Source of the DNA: Okeania hirsuta
GTDB taxonomy: Bacteria > Cyanobacteriota > Cyanobacteriia > Cyanobacteriales > Microcoleaceae
Reading direction: 5' to 3'
NCBI RefSeq assembly: GCF_003838195.1
Contig: NZ_RCBY01000716.1
Coordinates: 50,659 to 114,658 of the forward strand
DNA length: 64,000 nucleotides
Below, piece after piece: positions 48,564 to 57,550 of the stretch. The notes beneath the pieces were generated by a model that was not told the origin of the DNA, searched no databases, and saw nothing but the letters and a program-made list of their open reading frames with translations. A program made the translations under genes and the position numbers. Positions within the stretch are counted from its first letter, which is position 1. Each line of letters opens with the position of its first letter.

Positions 48564-49532
48564 TCATTGCTGGTTCTTAACGAAGATTGCCATATCTTCC
48601 CCAATAATTTGATGCACACGAGCAGTAGGATGAATTTCATCCCAAAAATAGTACTCATCAGGTAATGAACAGGCAGGCTCAATTGGAGATGTAGGTTGAC
48701 AAGGATAGTTTAAGTTAGTCAAAGTATATTGGTCTGGCTTGGAACGGATTTGATCGCTAATTGCAATATGATCGTACAGTACAATTTCAGCACCTAATTC
48801 TTCAGTAAGCATCTCTAGTTTCTGGGGCAGAAGCTCGTTAACCAACTTTGTAAATAGAACTGCTTCATCAGTATTATCAAATTCTATGATATGAGGTACA
48901 ATACCAATATCAGAAGAATTAACAACCATAAACTTATTGGCACCCAATGCTGCTAAATTGGATAGGCTCTGTCCAATATTATTCACAGTTTGGACTGATA
49001 GTTCTTCAACAGTTCCAGGCAAGTCAAAGTCAACATATTCCAAAAGATCATTGGCGGAGATAAAGATAAAGTACAAAGCATTTCTATCAGCAACTTGACC
49101 CGATAGCTCTGCGGTGAATTGCTCAATTTGGCCAAAGGCTCCCGTATCTTGGAAATCATCTAACCAAGCATTGTAGTTTCCATTGCCGCTCTTGGCACCC
49201 ACAACTGCGTAATCGGTTAAACCAACTTGGAGATTCTGAGACAACACTTCGACAGTTGTGAGACCATTGGTCGCGCGTCCTTCAGAATCATAAATTCCTA
49301 AAGCTGGGTCAGCTGGCAAGATAAATGAACCAGGCACACCTGCATCAACAGCCTGAGTCGAAATTTCAAATGATGCCCCGTTATCTGAATAGCTATCTCC
49401 GAAGGCGTAAATGTGGGAAACTGAGCCAAATTTAGCAGCATAAGCATCAGGAGTTTTGACTACAATGCCCATTAACATAATCATACTAACAATCGTGATT
49501 GTCAGTACATTGAAGCTAAGTCGTTTAAACAT
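48564..49532 (-). CDS. Secreted GDSL/SGNH hydrolase
   Basis: Protein of 322 aa, chosen to start at the ATG complementary to 49532. The frame runs on to 49598, but that stretch lies in a decayed lipocalin-gene copy and lacks signal-peptide character. Residues 1-32 form a signal peptide ending AYA. The GDSL block is YAFGDSYSDNG, with block III SANDLLEY and block V DEIHPTARVH supplying the Asp/His pair. Such enzymes hydrolyse esters and lipids outside the cytoplasm. It converges with the acyltransferase gene. Whether it removes or transfers acyl groups on the pathway product is unknown. Confidence 0.88.
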   Translation of the reverse strand: MFKRLSFNVLTITIVSMIMLMGIVVKTPDAYAAKFGSVSHIYAFGDSYSDNGASFEISTQAVDAGVPGSFILPADPALGIYDSEGRATNGLTTVEVLSQNLQVGLTDYAVVGAKSGNGNYNAWLDDFQDTGAFGQIEQFTAELSGQVADRNALYFIFISANDLLEYVDFDLPGTVEELSVQTVNNIGQSLSNLAALGANKFMVVNSSDIGIVPHIIEFDNTDEAVLFTKLVNELLPQKLEMLTEELGAEIVLYDHIAISDQIRSKPDQYTLTNLNYPCQPTSPIEPACSLPDEYYFWDEIHPTARVHQIIGEDMAIFVKNQQ

Positions 49533-49560
49533 AAGAATTTTTTTGTCCTCTACAAACTTT

Positions 49561-49645
49561 TGACATTTCAGAAGATATACTTGTACTAACTGTATCATCT
49601 GTAGGGAATACCTTTTGCATTACTTGGCAACGTGTTTCCTAGGAT
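49561..49645 (+). pseudogene. Decayed copy of the lipocalin-like gene 3' end
   Basis: The stretch ATTTCAGAAGATA-ACTTGTA-TAACT and, further on, TTGGCAACGTGTTTCCTA match the last 90 bp of the lipocalin-like gene (43,527-43,616) almost base for base at both ends, with a shorter and scrambled middle. It lies just upstream of the GDSL hydrolase on the opposite strand. Confidence 0.75.
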
Positions 49646-49858
49646 TTTTCCAGAGAATGTTCATTGGCTCAAGTGGTGACAAGTTAGCTAAAAGCGAGGG
49701 TGCTAAAATCGCACCCTCAGCCAAATTACCGAAAAGCGACGTTGAAGGCCCCCGTGTTTTAACCGGGGGATGAAAACAAGCGAGTCGCTTAGACTAGACA
49801 ACTTTAGTTGTCCTGTGTTATTATTACCTACAATAACTGTTCGGTCTGCCCGTTTCAA

Positions 49859-51211
49859 ATGTACTGTTGTCAGCAAGTTTTAGTAGGTAAAAATCCTGAA
49901 TTAATTCCCATTTTAACATTCTTGTGCGAACAGTCTCACAAACTAACTAACATGGGCATATACTATGGTCGGCAATTATATTTTAAAGCCAGGATTGGTA
50001 TTGGCAAGTTTGACTTGGAAAAGGTCTATAAAAACAACTATCATTACAAAGTTTTATATTCTCAAGCAGCACAACAAACATTGAGAACTGTAGCTGAATC
50101 ATTTAGGTCTTATTATGGTCTTATTATTGCCTATAATGAAGGTAAAATCGAACACAGACCAAGGATTCCTAACTATAGAAAAAAAGGGGGAATGGCTACA
50201 GTAAGTTACCCTAAGCAAGCATTAAAACTTAAAGATAATCAAATTAGAATACCACGCTTAGAATACCTGTAAACGCTGGTTTGGAGTAGATAGCTTTTTA
50301 ATTCCAATGCCTAGTAATCTAGCATTCTCTACTCTCAAAGAACTGAGAATATTACCGAGAAACAGATGTTTTTATTGGGAATTTGTTTATGAAAGAGAAG
50401 TAATAGTTAAACCTCAATTAAATCAAGAAAATGTATTAGGAATTGACCATGGTTTAAATAATTGGTTGACCTGTGTATCCAATGTAAATACTAGCTTAAT
50501 TGTAGATGGGAAACAGATTAAATCAATGAATCGTTGGTACAACAAACAAGTATCAACTATTAAAGAAAATCAACCGACTGGATTTTGGTCAAATAAACTA
50601 GCTGCCATTACAGAAAAGCGTAACCGCCAAATCCGTGATGGAATTAATAAAGCAGCCAGGATAGTGATTAATCATTGTTGAAAAAATCATATTGGTACAA
50701 TTGTATTTGGCTGGAATAAAGGTCAGAAAAATCAAATAGAATTAGGAAAGAAAAGTAATTCAGAATTTGTACCAATTCCGACAGCTAGACTCAAGGAAAG
50801 AATAGCTCAATTATGTGAAGAGTATGGGATTAGATTTATAGAAACTGAGGAAAGTTATACAAGTATTGCTTCATTTTTAGATGGTGACAATCTACCTAAT
50901 TATGGTGAGAAACCCAATAATTGGAAACCGTCAGGAAAGAGAATAAAGCGATGCAGCGCGGTCTTGGGGGTTTCCCCCATGAGCGACTGCATCAAGACAG
51001 CGTGGTTTGGTATAGAACAGGCAATAATTGGTGTATTAATGCAGACTGTAATGGGGCTGCAAATATAATCACAAAAGTAAGCAGAAAGCTAGGGTTAAAC
51101 TTAAGCCGACTGTGTAGGGGCATTTTGACTTGTCCCCAAAGAATATATCTTTGGTCAGCTAAGAAGAAACGGAGCAACACGGATTTATCCTGTTGCGTAG
51201 TATCTGCTTAG
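49859..51211 (+). pseudogene. tnpB: TnpB (RNA-guided nuclease family) pseudogene
   Basis: Three consecutive fragments together cover TnpB. The first (CQQVLVGKNPEL through IRIPRLEYL) ends in a frameshift near 50265. The second includes the RuvC Asp motif GIDHGLNNWL and is cut by an in-frame TGA at 50679-50681, where the family has a coding residue before KNHIGTIVFGW. The third carries the ETEESYTS glutamate, is interrupted near 50947 by a palindromic repeat that shifts the frame, then resumes with LYRTG and INADCNGAAN (last RuvC Asp). All catalytic residues are still recognisable, so inactivation looks recent. Confidence 0.85.
50947..51003 (+). repeat. Palindromic small repeat inserted in tnpB
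   Basis: Outer arms GATGCAG (50950-50956) and CTGCATC (50987-50993) enclose an inner GGGGG/CCCCC stem. It splits the conserved KRG-LYRT stretch of TnpB, so it is an insertion. It looks like the small dispersed palindromes known in filamentous cyanobacteria. Confidence 0.7.
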
Positions 51212-51285
51212 AATCCCCGTGACTTAAGTCCGGGGAGTAGTCAAAAGATTGAGAATACCAATAAACTATTGGTTCCCTTGTTTAG

Positions 51286-52590
51286 TTATTTAGGACTTAT
51301 CAAGCAGGAGTTATTAAGAGTGCAAGAGATATCCCAGGAGAAGGGATCTTCTTGCTCGACGAACAATTCTGACACATTACCTGACAAGAAAGGATTATTA
51401 ATAGAGTCAAAATTACTCACAACTCCTTGTTCAGCCAGCTTGTTGATATCAGCCCAGACAACACTCGGATTCTCGGTGAATTCAAAAAAGTAGGTGGCAC
51501 TTGGATCATCACTTACTTTTTCATCCGTCGGAAGACTTTGGTTTGCAAGAGTCCGCCATTGCGTGGTACCTATGCCGAAACCATCTAGACCAATAGGGTC
51601 AGAGACGTTGCGGATGATGCCAAGCGCTGCTGCTAATTCACTCCGCCGCTCCTGATCTTTATTGAGGATGATGCCCGATGCTTTCAATTCCAACTTTTTC
51701 TCTGCTGCCAACCGAGGACCCATTTTATCCAAGTAATAACTAGCCCGGATAAACCGGTCTGATGGACTGCTGGTACCTGGCAGAAATAACCCAATTGTAC
51801 CTTCCAAATTTGCGTAGAGGCTATTCCAATAGCTATTGATGGCAAGCTGTTCCTCGAAGGTTGGGTCATTGGTCAGCACATTGTATTTTGCAGAAGTATT
51901 CTCATCATCTGTTTTTTTATGATGGACAATCATCTCACCACCAAGGTATTCAATGATCGCTGAATCCCCAGTTCTATCCGAGAGCGCCATGTGAAGTGCA
52001 AAGTTCGCGTCTCCCATCGTCCCGCCGTGTCCATCCGAGAATGATAGAACCCACCCCGGTATGGAGCCAGGTCTTAGGGTTGAGGAGCTTGAGGCGAGCT
52101 CATTAAGGGTGGTTGTGACGATTTTGAAGGATTTTTGTTCCAGTCCTTCGACTGCCTCTGCAACGTTTGCATAATTATCAAGGACATATTGACCCCAGCC
52201 TCCAACGGACAAGGTTGGATCGCATGGTCCAATATCACCGTAGTCCGTCTCCGCCAAAAAGAGGAGATTGGCAACGAGACCCTGATCATTTATGCCGTCA
52301 ACAGTGGCGATGTCATAGCTCGAGGTAATAATACTGCCATATTGTGAAGTCCATGTAATTGAGTTTGGACCAGCCCCACCAGTACGCGACTCGCCCGCCG
52401 GAAAGAACCAGAGCTCAGCCTCGGGGTCATGAAACCAGTCCATACTGCGGGCAGTAATTGGTCCTGAACTACCTTGGTAGACTAAACGACTACAAGCCTG
52501 AGCCGCTGGCATCACTACCATCGACAGGATTGTAATGAGCACAACAAATACAGTTGCTAGCTTCTTCATAAAATTATACTTCTTCGTCAT
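51286..52590 (-). CDS. Secreted choloylglycine hydrolase/penicillin V acylase-family amidase
   Basis: Protein of 434 aa. Residues 1-32 are a signal peptide ending AQA. The next residue is Cys33 (CSRLVYQG), which after cleavage becomes the N-terminal nucleophile expected of this Ntn-hydrolase family. ARSMDW supplies the conserved Arg and Asp. Family members cleave linear amides: bile salts, penicillin V and N-acyl homoserine lactones. The location next to a cluster predicted to make a fatty N-acyl amide makes cleavage of that product, or of signalling amides, conceivable. It could equally be unrelated. An alternative ATG lies seven codons downstream. Confidence 0.87.
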   Translation of the reverse strand: MTKKYNFMKKLATVFVVLITILSMVVMPAAQACSRLVYQGSSGPITARSMDWFHDPEAELWFFPAGESRTGGAGPNSITWTSQYGSIITSSYDIATVDGINDQGLVANLLFLAETDYGDIGPCDPTLSVGGWGQYVLDNYANVAEAVEGLEQKSFKIVTTTLNELASSSSTLRPGSIPGWVLSFSDGHGGTMGDANFALHMALSDRTGDSAIIEYLGGEMIVHHKKTDDENTSAKYNVLTNDPTFEEQLAINSYWNSLYANLEGTIGLFLPGTSSPSDRFIRASYYLDKMGPRLAAEKKLELKASGIILNKDQERRSELAAALGIIRNVSDPIGLDGFGIGTTQWRTLANQSLPTDEKVSDDPSATYFFEFTENPSVVWADINKLAEQGVVSNFDSINNPFLSGNVSELFVEQEDPFSWDISCTLNNSCLISPK

Positions 52591-52710
52591 TAAGTTAAAT
52601 GCTGCTTAATGTCTTGGATTATTTACCCATGACAGTAAAACCATAACATACTCATTCCCACTTAAATCAATATTTTATTGTTATCTAATTAATAAAATTA
52701 ATAAACTTTT

Positions 52711-54498
52711 CTAATTACCAAACTCCTTACGCTCCAGGATATTTACACAAGCTAATAAAACCCTGAAAGTTAATCCCCCAACAATCAATATCCCTACCCA
52801 CTCCAAATATGGTATGTATGGCAACTGTCTCACAACTTCATCAACAACTTCAACATTAATAGGTTGAATGATCTCAAAATATTGCTGATAGAGGAAGACA
52901 TACAATGTGCCAAACCCACCTATTAGCAGTACAGATGACAAACTACGCAAAATCACTGCCAACGTCGTAGCAGACCTGTTAACTGTTAACTCAAAAGGTA
53001 TAGTTTGCTGTCGGAGTTGAGGCAGAATCAGATCGTTATACTGACTAACAGTATCCGATAACTGCTTCAACGATGCCCTAATATTCTCAGGACGCAGACT
53101 ATTAATCAAAGCACGGCGATCGGCTTCCTTATTGTACTTTTTGATAATCTTAAAAGTATTTAATTCTGGCAAGAGATATTGCAGTGAGCCATCTAATGCG
53201 AAGAAAGACCTACTAATTTTTAGAAGTGTCCAATTAGTTGGTATTTCGTTTTCAAAGATTACTTGATTAACTTCTTGAGTAGCTCCCCCCAAGGACTTTT
53301 CCCGATATGATAACCCCTTGAGTTCAGATTTAGCTGACCAAGAATCAAATCCACGAGCCATATCCACCCTGACTCTAGGAATGTTAGCTTTTGGAACATC
53401 TACACCCAACTGGATATAATAATCAGAAGCTTTAGGAAAATCTCCCTCTGAGAGAGCATTTATATAATTAAAATAAATTCTTCTGAATTCTGCGTCCAGA
53501 GTTCCCGTACTTCCCATATCAATTAATACAAACTTGCTTTTGCGTAATAAAATTATATTACCTGGGTGTAAGTCTCCATGATAAAGATTATCTTCAAAGA
53601 TTTGTCGTAATAAAGATAGGAACAGCTTTTCACCAACTTCTTTGGAGTCTACATCGTTTTCGTCATCCCACTGCTTCACTCTGGCGCGATCGCTCAGTAA
53701 TGTCTTAATATAGTCGGACATCAAAACACCGTCTATAAATTCCATCACCAAAACTCTGCGTTTACAATATTTCTGATATACTGTTGGGACATATATTTTA
53801 TGGAATTTGAGGTTCTTTTTCATGCGACGACCGTTAGCAGCTTCATAGCGAAAATCCAACTCTTCCTTAAAAGTCTTGTCGAGTTCTGCTACAAAATCAT
53901 TCCAACGGAAATAAGTAGCAAAATTTAAAGATACCAACAAATTAACAAAAATCTTAATTACATCTAAATCTCGCTTGAAAGCATCTGCTAAACCAGGACG
54001 TTGAACTTTAACAACTACAGAAATTTTCTTTTTGTTTTTCTTTTTCAGCAAAACTGCTCTATGAATTTGAGCAATAGAGGCTGCTGCGAAAGGTTCTTCA
54101 TCAAAACTCTCAAATATTTTTTCTATAGGAGCACCTAATTCTGATTCAATAGTTGAGCGTGCTATTTCAAAAGGAAACCCAAGAGCTTCATATTGTAGAC
54201 TTCGTAATTCGTCACATACTTCCTGGGGAAAAAGGTCTGTTCGTAGCGCGAGTATCTGACCTGCTTTTACCCAAAAACCACCAAACTCTTCAAAAATTTC
54301 TCGTAATTGAGTGGCTGTTTTTTGCACATCTGCCTTACCAGTAAACTTGCGATATTGTATTCTTGCAAAATAAACTAGGAATCTCCAAATAACATAGAGA
54401 GTTGATAAGCGACGGGTCTCCAGATTCTCTACCACCTTTACTTTTTTACGCTTTTTTTTCTCAACTATAGGGGTAGGAATATACTTCTTCTTTATCAT
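52711..54498 (-). CDS. AarF/UbiB (ABC1) family atypical kinase
   Basis: Protein of 595 aa. It has the ABC1 family landmarks: KAGQILALRTDLFP, an Ala-rich loop (EEPFAAASIAQIH), VVVKVQRPG with the Lys, the catalytic-loop DLHPGNIIL and the metal-binding VLIDMGSTG. Two hydrophobic segments near the C-terminus (about 515-540 and 560-585) probably anchor it in a membrane. The family supports isoprenoid-quinone metabolism and other lipid-linked roles, and cyanobacteria carry several paralogues. This marks the return to ordinary chromosomal genes. No link to the pathway is visible. Confidence 0.9.
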   Translation of the reverse strand: MIKKKYIPTPIVEKKKRKKVKVVENLETRRLSTLYVIWRFLVYFARIQYRKFTGKADVQKTATQLREIFEEFGGFWVKAGQILALRTDLFPQEVCDELRSLQYEALGFPFEIARSTIESELGAPIEKIFESFDEEPFAAASIAQIHRAVLLKKKNKKKISVVVKVQRPGLADAFKRDLDVIKIFVNLLVSLNFATYFRWNDFVAELDKTFKEELDFRYEAANGRRMKKNLKFHKIYVPTVYQKYCKRRVLVMEFIDGVLMSDYIKTLLSDRARVKQWDDENDVDSKEVGEKLFLSLLRQIFEDNLYHGDLHPGNIILLRKSKFVLIDMGSTGTLDAEFRRIYFNYINALSEGDFPKASDYYIQLGVDVPKANIPRVRVDMARGFDSWSAKSELKGLSYREKSLGGATQEVNQVIFENEIPTNWTLLKISRSFFALDGSLQYLLPELNTFKIIKKYNKEADRRALINSLRPENIRASLKQLSDTVSQYNDLILPQLRQQTIPFELTVNRSATTLAVILRSLSSVLLIGGFGTLYVFLYQQYFEIIQPINVEVVDEVVRQLPYIPYLEWVGILIVGGLTFRVLLACVNILERKEFGN

Positions 54499-55471
54499 AT
54501 TTTCAACTAGACCAATAAATTATTTATTAATTGTGTACTTTACTATTTCACTGTTAATTTTTTTTTGTTTACTTTTGATTTAAGTCTAGAAAATTACTCA
54601 GAATTTATATTTAAAATACTCATAGTTTTAAATCTATAAAAATCATTGAACACACATTTTTCCAGCGATAGGACTATAGAAAAATTACACCTTTAAAATA
54701 AGATTTTTAATAATTACTATTAGAATGATTAATATTCATTTAATTAACTAGATCGTGAAAACTATTTAATAATTTTGGAAAAGTTGCTAGATATCAGATA
54801 TTGTATGCAACAGCGATCGCTCACCAATTTGCCATTTCATACTTATTTACTTAGATATTAAATCAAGGAAATTTTTATCCCACATTCCGCACCACAAAAT
54901 GTAGCAACTGAAGAAGGAGTCAGGAGGTAGGAGACAGCAATTCTGAAGAAAATCATAGGTGTCACGATCAAGTACACGATCAAGCAAGTATTTATACTTA
55001 ATTATTTACTCGGAATTTGATCGACTAAAAAAGTAATTGAGATGATTTGCATAGTATAAATACTTAACCAAGCTACAGATTGATATACTACTGTTAATGT
55101 TACAAGTTGACGTGCGGAATGTGTGTTTTATTCAAATAAATCATCATAAACCATCGTAATTTTAGCCTACTAAGATTAAATATTGCGGTCGCAATATTCA
55201 AGTCTGATTTTAATTATGCTTATCTTCATCATTCAATCACAAAATCAACTCTTTGTGTCAATTTATATTATGTCAACATAATTGTAATTCCTTACTTAAT
55301 TTTATCTTTTTTGCATAAACAACTTAGATATCTTTCGTTGATTTAGGTGATTTAAAATTATAAATGTGACGACAATAACAAAGATTGATAATTGAATAAA
55401 TTACTTTAGCGATAGCCTACTCCCTCATCAAAAAAATTATCCCTAATTTTTGCTCAATCCATTATCAAAAA
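54499..55471. other. Long AT-rich spacer, 973 bp
   Basis: No coding frame is convincing. It contains a HIP1 site near 54812, a MITE-like element (54881-55123), and AT-rich sequence on both sides. It separates two minus-strand genes, so the promoter of the AarF gene should lie near 54500-54700. I could not place it. Confidence 0.6.
54881..55123. mobile_element. MITE-like element with terminal inverted repeats
   Basis: A perfect 12-bp inverted repeat (CACATTCCGCAC at 54881-54892, GTGCGGAATGTG at 55112-55123) bounds 243 bp. Allowing mismatches, the arms continue for about 28 bp. Inside lies a second inverted repeat (AAGTATTTATACTT near 54986, AGTATAAATACTT near 55055). It has no coding capacity and no clear target duplication. 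Confidence 0.55.
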
Positions 55472-56470
55472 CTAATTAACTTCACCCAAATAATAAGCCT
55501 TTATCCCCTGAGAAGCAAACCAATTAATCGTTATTTCTACCTGATTTTGTGACACCAAAACCACAAAACCAATCCCCATATTAAAAGTATTAAACATCGC
55601 CTCCTCTTCAACATTTCCAACTTCAGAAATCCACCTAAAGATAGGAGGAATTTGCCAACTATTTCTATCAACATCAATAGACATTCCTTCTGGCAAACAA
55701 CGAGGTAAATTTTCTGGTAAACCACCACCAGTAATATGAGCCATACCATGAATATCTAAACCCGCTTTTTGCCCTGCTAAAATTGGCTTAACATAAATTT
55801 TTGTTGGGGTTAATAGCGCCTCTCCTAAACTTTTCTGATTCAAAAAATCTGGACAATCTTGTAGAGAAATATTGTACTCGTCAATAATCTTTCTAACTAA
55901 ACTAAAACCATTACTATGAACACCACTACTTTCCAACCCGATCGCCACATCCCCTACTTTTACCTGAGACCCGTCCAAAATTAAACTTTTTTCCACAATT
56001 CCCACACAAAAACCAGCTAAGTCATACTCACCAGGTGGATAAAAACCAGGCATTTCAGCAGTCTCTCCTCCAATTAAAGCACACCCTGCTAAACGACATC
56101 CTTCAGCAATACCAGAAACCACTTCAGTTAACTGTTGATGATTCAATTTTCCTGTTGCTAAATAATCCAAAAAAAATAGAGGTTCCGCCCCCGATGTCAA
56201 CACATCATTAACACACATAGCAACCAAATCAATACCAACAGTATGATGACAATTAAGAGTATTTGCCAGTTTTAATTTTGTGCCCACACCATCAGTACCA
56301 GAAACCAAAACAGGTTCTTTGTAACCACTTGGCAAAGCAAATAATCCACTAAACCCACCTAATGCTCCTAAAACTTCTGGTCGGTGGGTACTAATAACCA
56401 TATTGCGGATATTATCTACAAATTCACGACCCGCTTCAACATCAACACCAGCTTGTTTATAATCCATCAT
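55472..56470 (-). CDS. purM: Phosphoribosylformylglycinamidine cyclo-ligase (AIR synthetase)
   Basis: Protein of 332 aa, near the usual family length. It starts [12 protein letters not shown] and contains [60 protein letters not shown] and [13 protein letters not shown], all hallmarks of PurM. It closes the imidazole ring in purine synthesis (FGAM to AIR, using ATP) in the cytosol. Two ATGs stand in tandem at the start. It has no operon partner in the window. Confidence 0.97.
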   Translation of the reverse strand: MMDYKQAGVDVEAGREFVDNIRNMVISTHRPEVLGALGGFSGLFALPSGYKEPVLVSGTDGVGTKLKLANTLNCHHTVGIDLVAMCVNDVLTSGAEPLFFLDYLATGKLNHQQLTEVVSGIAEGCRLAGCALIGGETAEMPGFYPPGEYDLAGFCVGIVEKSLILDGSQVKVGDVAIGLESSGVHSNGFSLVRKIIDEYNISLQDCPDFLNQKSLGEALLTPTKIYVKPILAGQKAGLDIHGMAHITGGGLPENLPRCLPEGMSIDVDRNSWQIPPIFRWISEVGNVEEEAMFNTFNMGIGFVVLVSQNQVEITINWFASQGIKAYYLGEVN

Positions 56471-56821
56471 GTCTTAGGCCAAAACTTTGATTGTGCGCTA
56501 GACAACAAGAAATTAAGAAACCCATTTTTGCAGATTCTCAATCTTGCAAAGGCAATTTCATCAATCCCTAGTGCAGGACGGCGGAAATAACTGACCAGTT
56601 ACAAAATCTTAAAAGCCTTACCAATCAATGCTTTTGAATTTTGAATTTTGATTTTTAACTTCCGCGTAGCGACACTAGCTTTGTCAGGATGTCTAGCCTT
56701 TAGAAGTTTACCATCAGTCTTGTATCTATAAAATTAACCAAATTTTTTTTCTAATTTGATTCCCAATCTTAAAAGTTTGTGATACTCTATTGCAGTCTCT
56801 TAATAATACTTAAACATCGAA
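56471..56821. other. Spacer with dispersed cyanobacterial repeats
   Basis: No gene is seen. TTTTGAATTTTGAATTTTGA at about 56632-56651 and the following CTTCCGCGTAGCGACACTAG, ending near 56702, look like common dispersed spacer repeats. The purM promoter should lie near 56480-56600. Confidence 0.45.
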
Positions 56822-57040
56822 GACTAACCACAAATCTAATCAAAGCGCTCAAATCGCTTAAATGGTTAGTCCAGCCTACTTAGCAATAAGTAAACGTTAT
56901 TTTGGTCACAATACGTCAGAATGCGTGGCCAGTTCTGACCTCTATTGTTTGGCATTAAACAGGTAAAGAGATTTGAAAAACCAGTGTGTCGAACTTAACA
57001 AGCCAAAATAACCAGGCGAGGCCAACTTTACACTTTTTGT
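56822..57040 (+). ncRNA. Probable omega-RNA of an IscB element
   Basis: It sits directly upstream of the iscB remnant, where omega-RNAs lie. Nested pairings are visible: GACTAACCA/TGGTTAGTC (56822-56830 with 56863-56871); a long-range perfect 10-bp helix GTTATTTTGG/CCAAAATAAC (56896-56905 with 57003-57012); and inside it GTCAGAA/TTCTGAC (56915-56921 with 56933-56939). Such preserved pairings suggest the RNA scaffold is still intact. A guide would be the sequence just 5' of it. The exact ends are unknown. Confidence 0.5.
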
Positions 57041-57055
57041 AGGAGGGACGCAAAA

Positions 57056-57436
57056 ATGTCCAACTCAACTAATTATGTATTCGTGCTTGACGCGAGTAAA
57101 AAACCATTAACACCATGCAAACCTGGCATGGCAATGCTGACGAATCAACCCCTAATGGTAACAGCAATGGGACATGGTTGCAGGCAGATGGTACAGATGG
57201 ACAAATATGGTTTTCCCCGCAAGGGTTATCAGGCTAAAAAACCTGTACCAGGTTGGAAAACTGGAGATATGATCAATGTCGTCAAAGGCAAAAACATTGG
57301 ATTAAAGGGAGTCAGGATTAAAACTGTCAGAAGTAAAGGTAATTTTGACATCCGACATGGGGATAAAATCTTGTCTGTATCTCGAAATCATATCCAACCC
57401 ATTCACAGACGAGATGGATACAATTACTCGTTTTGA
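57056..57436 (+). pseudogene. iscB: Internally deleted IscB (nuclease core missing), frame intact
   Basis: A 126-aa open frame. Residues 1-25 match the start of IscB (YVFVLDASKKPLTPCKPGMA). Residues 27-126 match its C-terminal end (MGHGCRQMVQMDKYGFP, GWKTGDMINVV, IHRRDGYNY). The middle, with all RuvC parts, the bridge helix and the HNH domain (several hundred residues in normal IscB), is absent. The junction is in frame, and a good GGAGGG ribosome-binding site lies about 8 bp upstream. It cannot cut DNA, but a short RNA- or DNA-binding protein may still be made. I list it as a pseudogene because of the deletion; it could be a selected miniature form. Confidence 0.8.
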
Positions 57437-57456
57437 GTAGATTTTTTCTAAGAGTT

Positions 57457-57500
57457 TGGGTTATCCGGAATAGTCTTAGCTGGACTATGCCCAGATAAGT
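57457..57500 (+). other. Hairpin region, possible right end of the IscB element
   Basis: An ATAGTC/GACTAT stem (about 57470-57488) with flanking GGGTTATC and GCCCAGATA lies just after the iscB remnant, where IS200/IS605-like elements carry a right-end hairpin. Confidence 0.35.
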
Positions 57501-57550
57501 TCAACTCAATGGGTGCTTCTTAAAAAAAATAGCTTAAAAAAAATAGGTTT

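Larger units (their letters stand above)
49730..51244 (+). mobile_element. IS200/IS605-type (TnpB-only) element, decayed
   Basis: The left side has a CCCCC/GGGGG hairpin at 49749-49769, after a possible TTAC target at 49726-49729. The right side has a CCCCG/CGGGG hairpin at 51215-51235 and ends with TCAA at 51241-51244. Between them lies a broken tnpB. There is no tnpA (Y1 transposase). The same right-end layout, reversed, appears at the window's right edge. Confidence 0.8.

Noticed and set aside
49533..49598. Longer start for the GDSL hydrolase (22 more residues)
   Set aside because: The extra stretch lies in the decayed lipocalin copy and would hide the signal peptide; the ATG at 49532 gives a normal exported protein.
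49696..49718. Terminator hairpin (GAGGGTGC/GCACCCTC)
   Set aside because: A perfect 8-bp stem, but no T run on either strand and no intact gene ends here; probably left from the decayed region.
50307..50681. Separate small protein gene
   Set aside because: It is the middle fragment of TnpB, with matching fragments on both sides in other frames.
57056..57436. Novel small housekeeping protein
   Set aside because: Both ends match IscB termini and the upstream RNA fits an omega-RNA, so an internal deletion explains it better.
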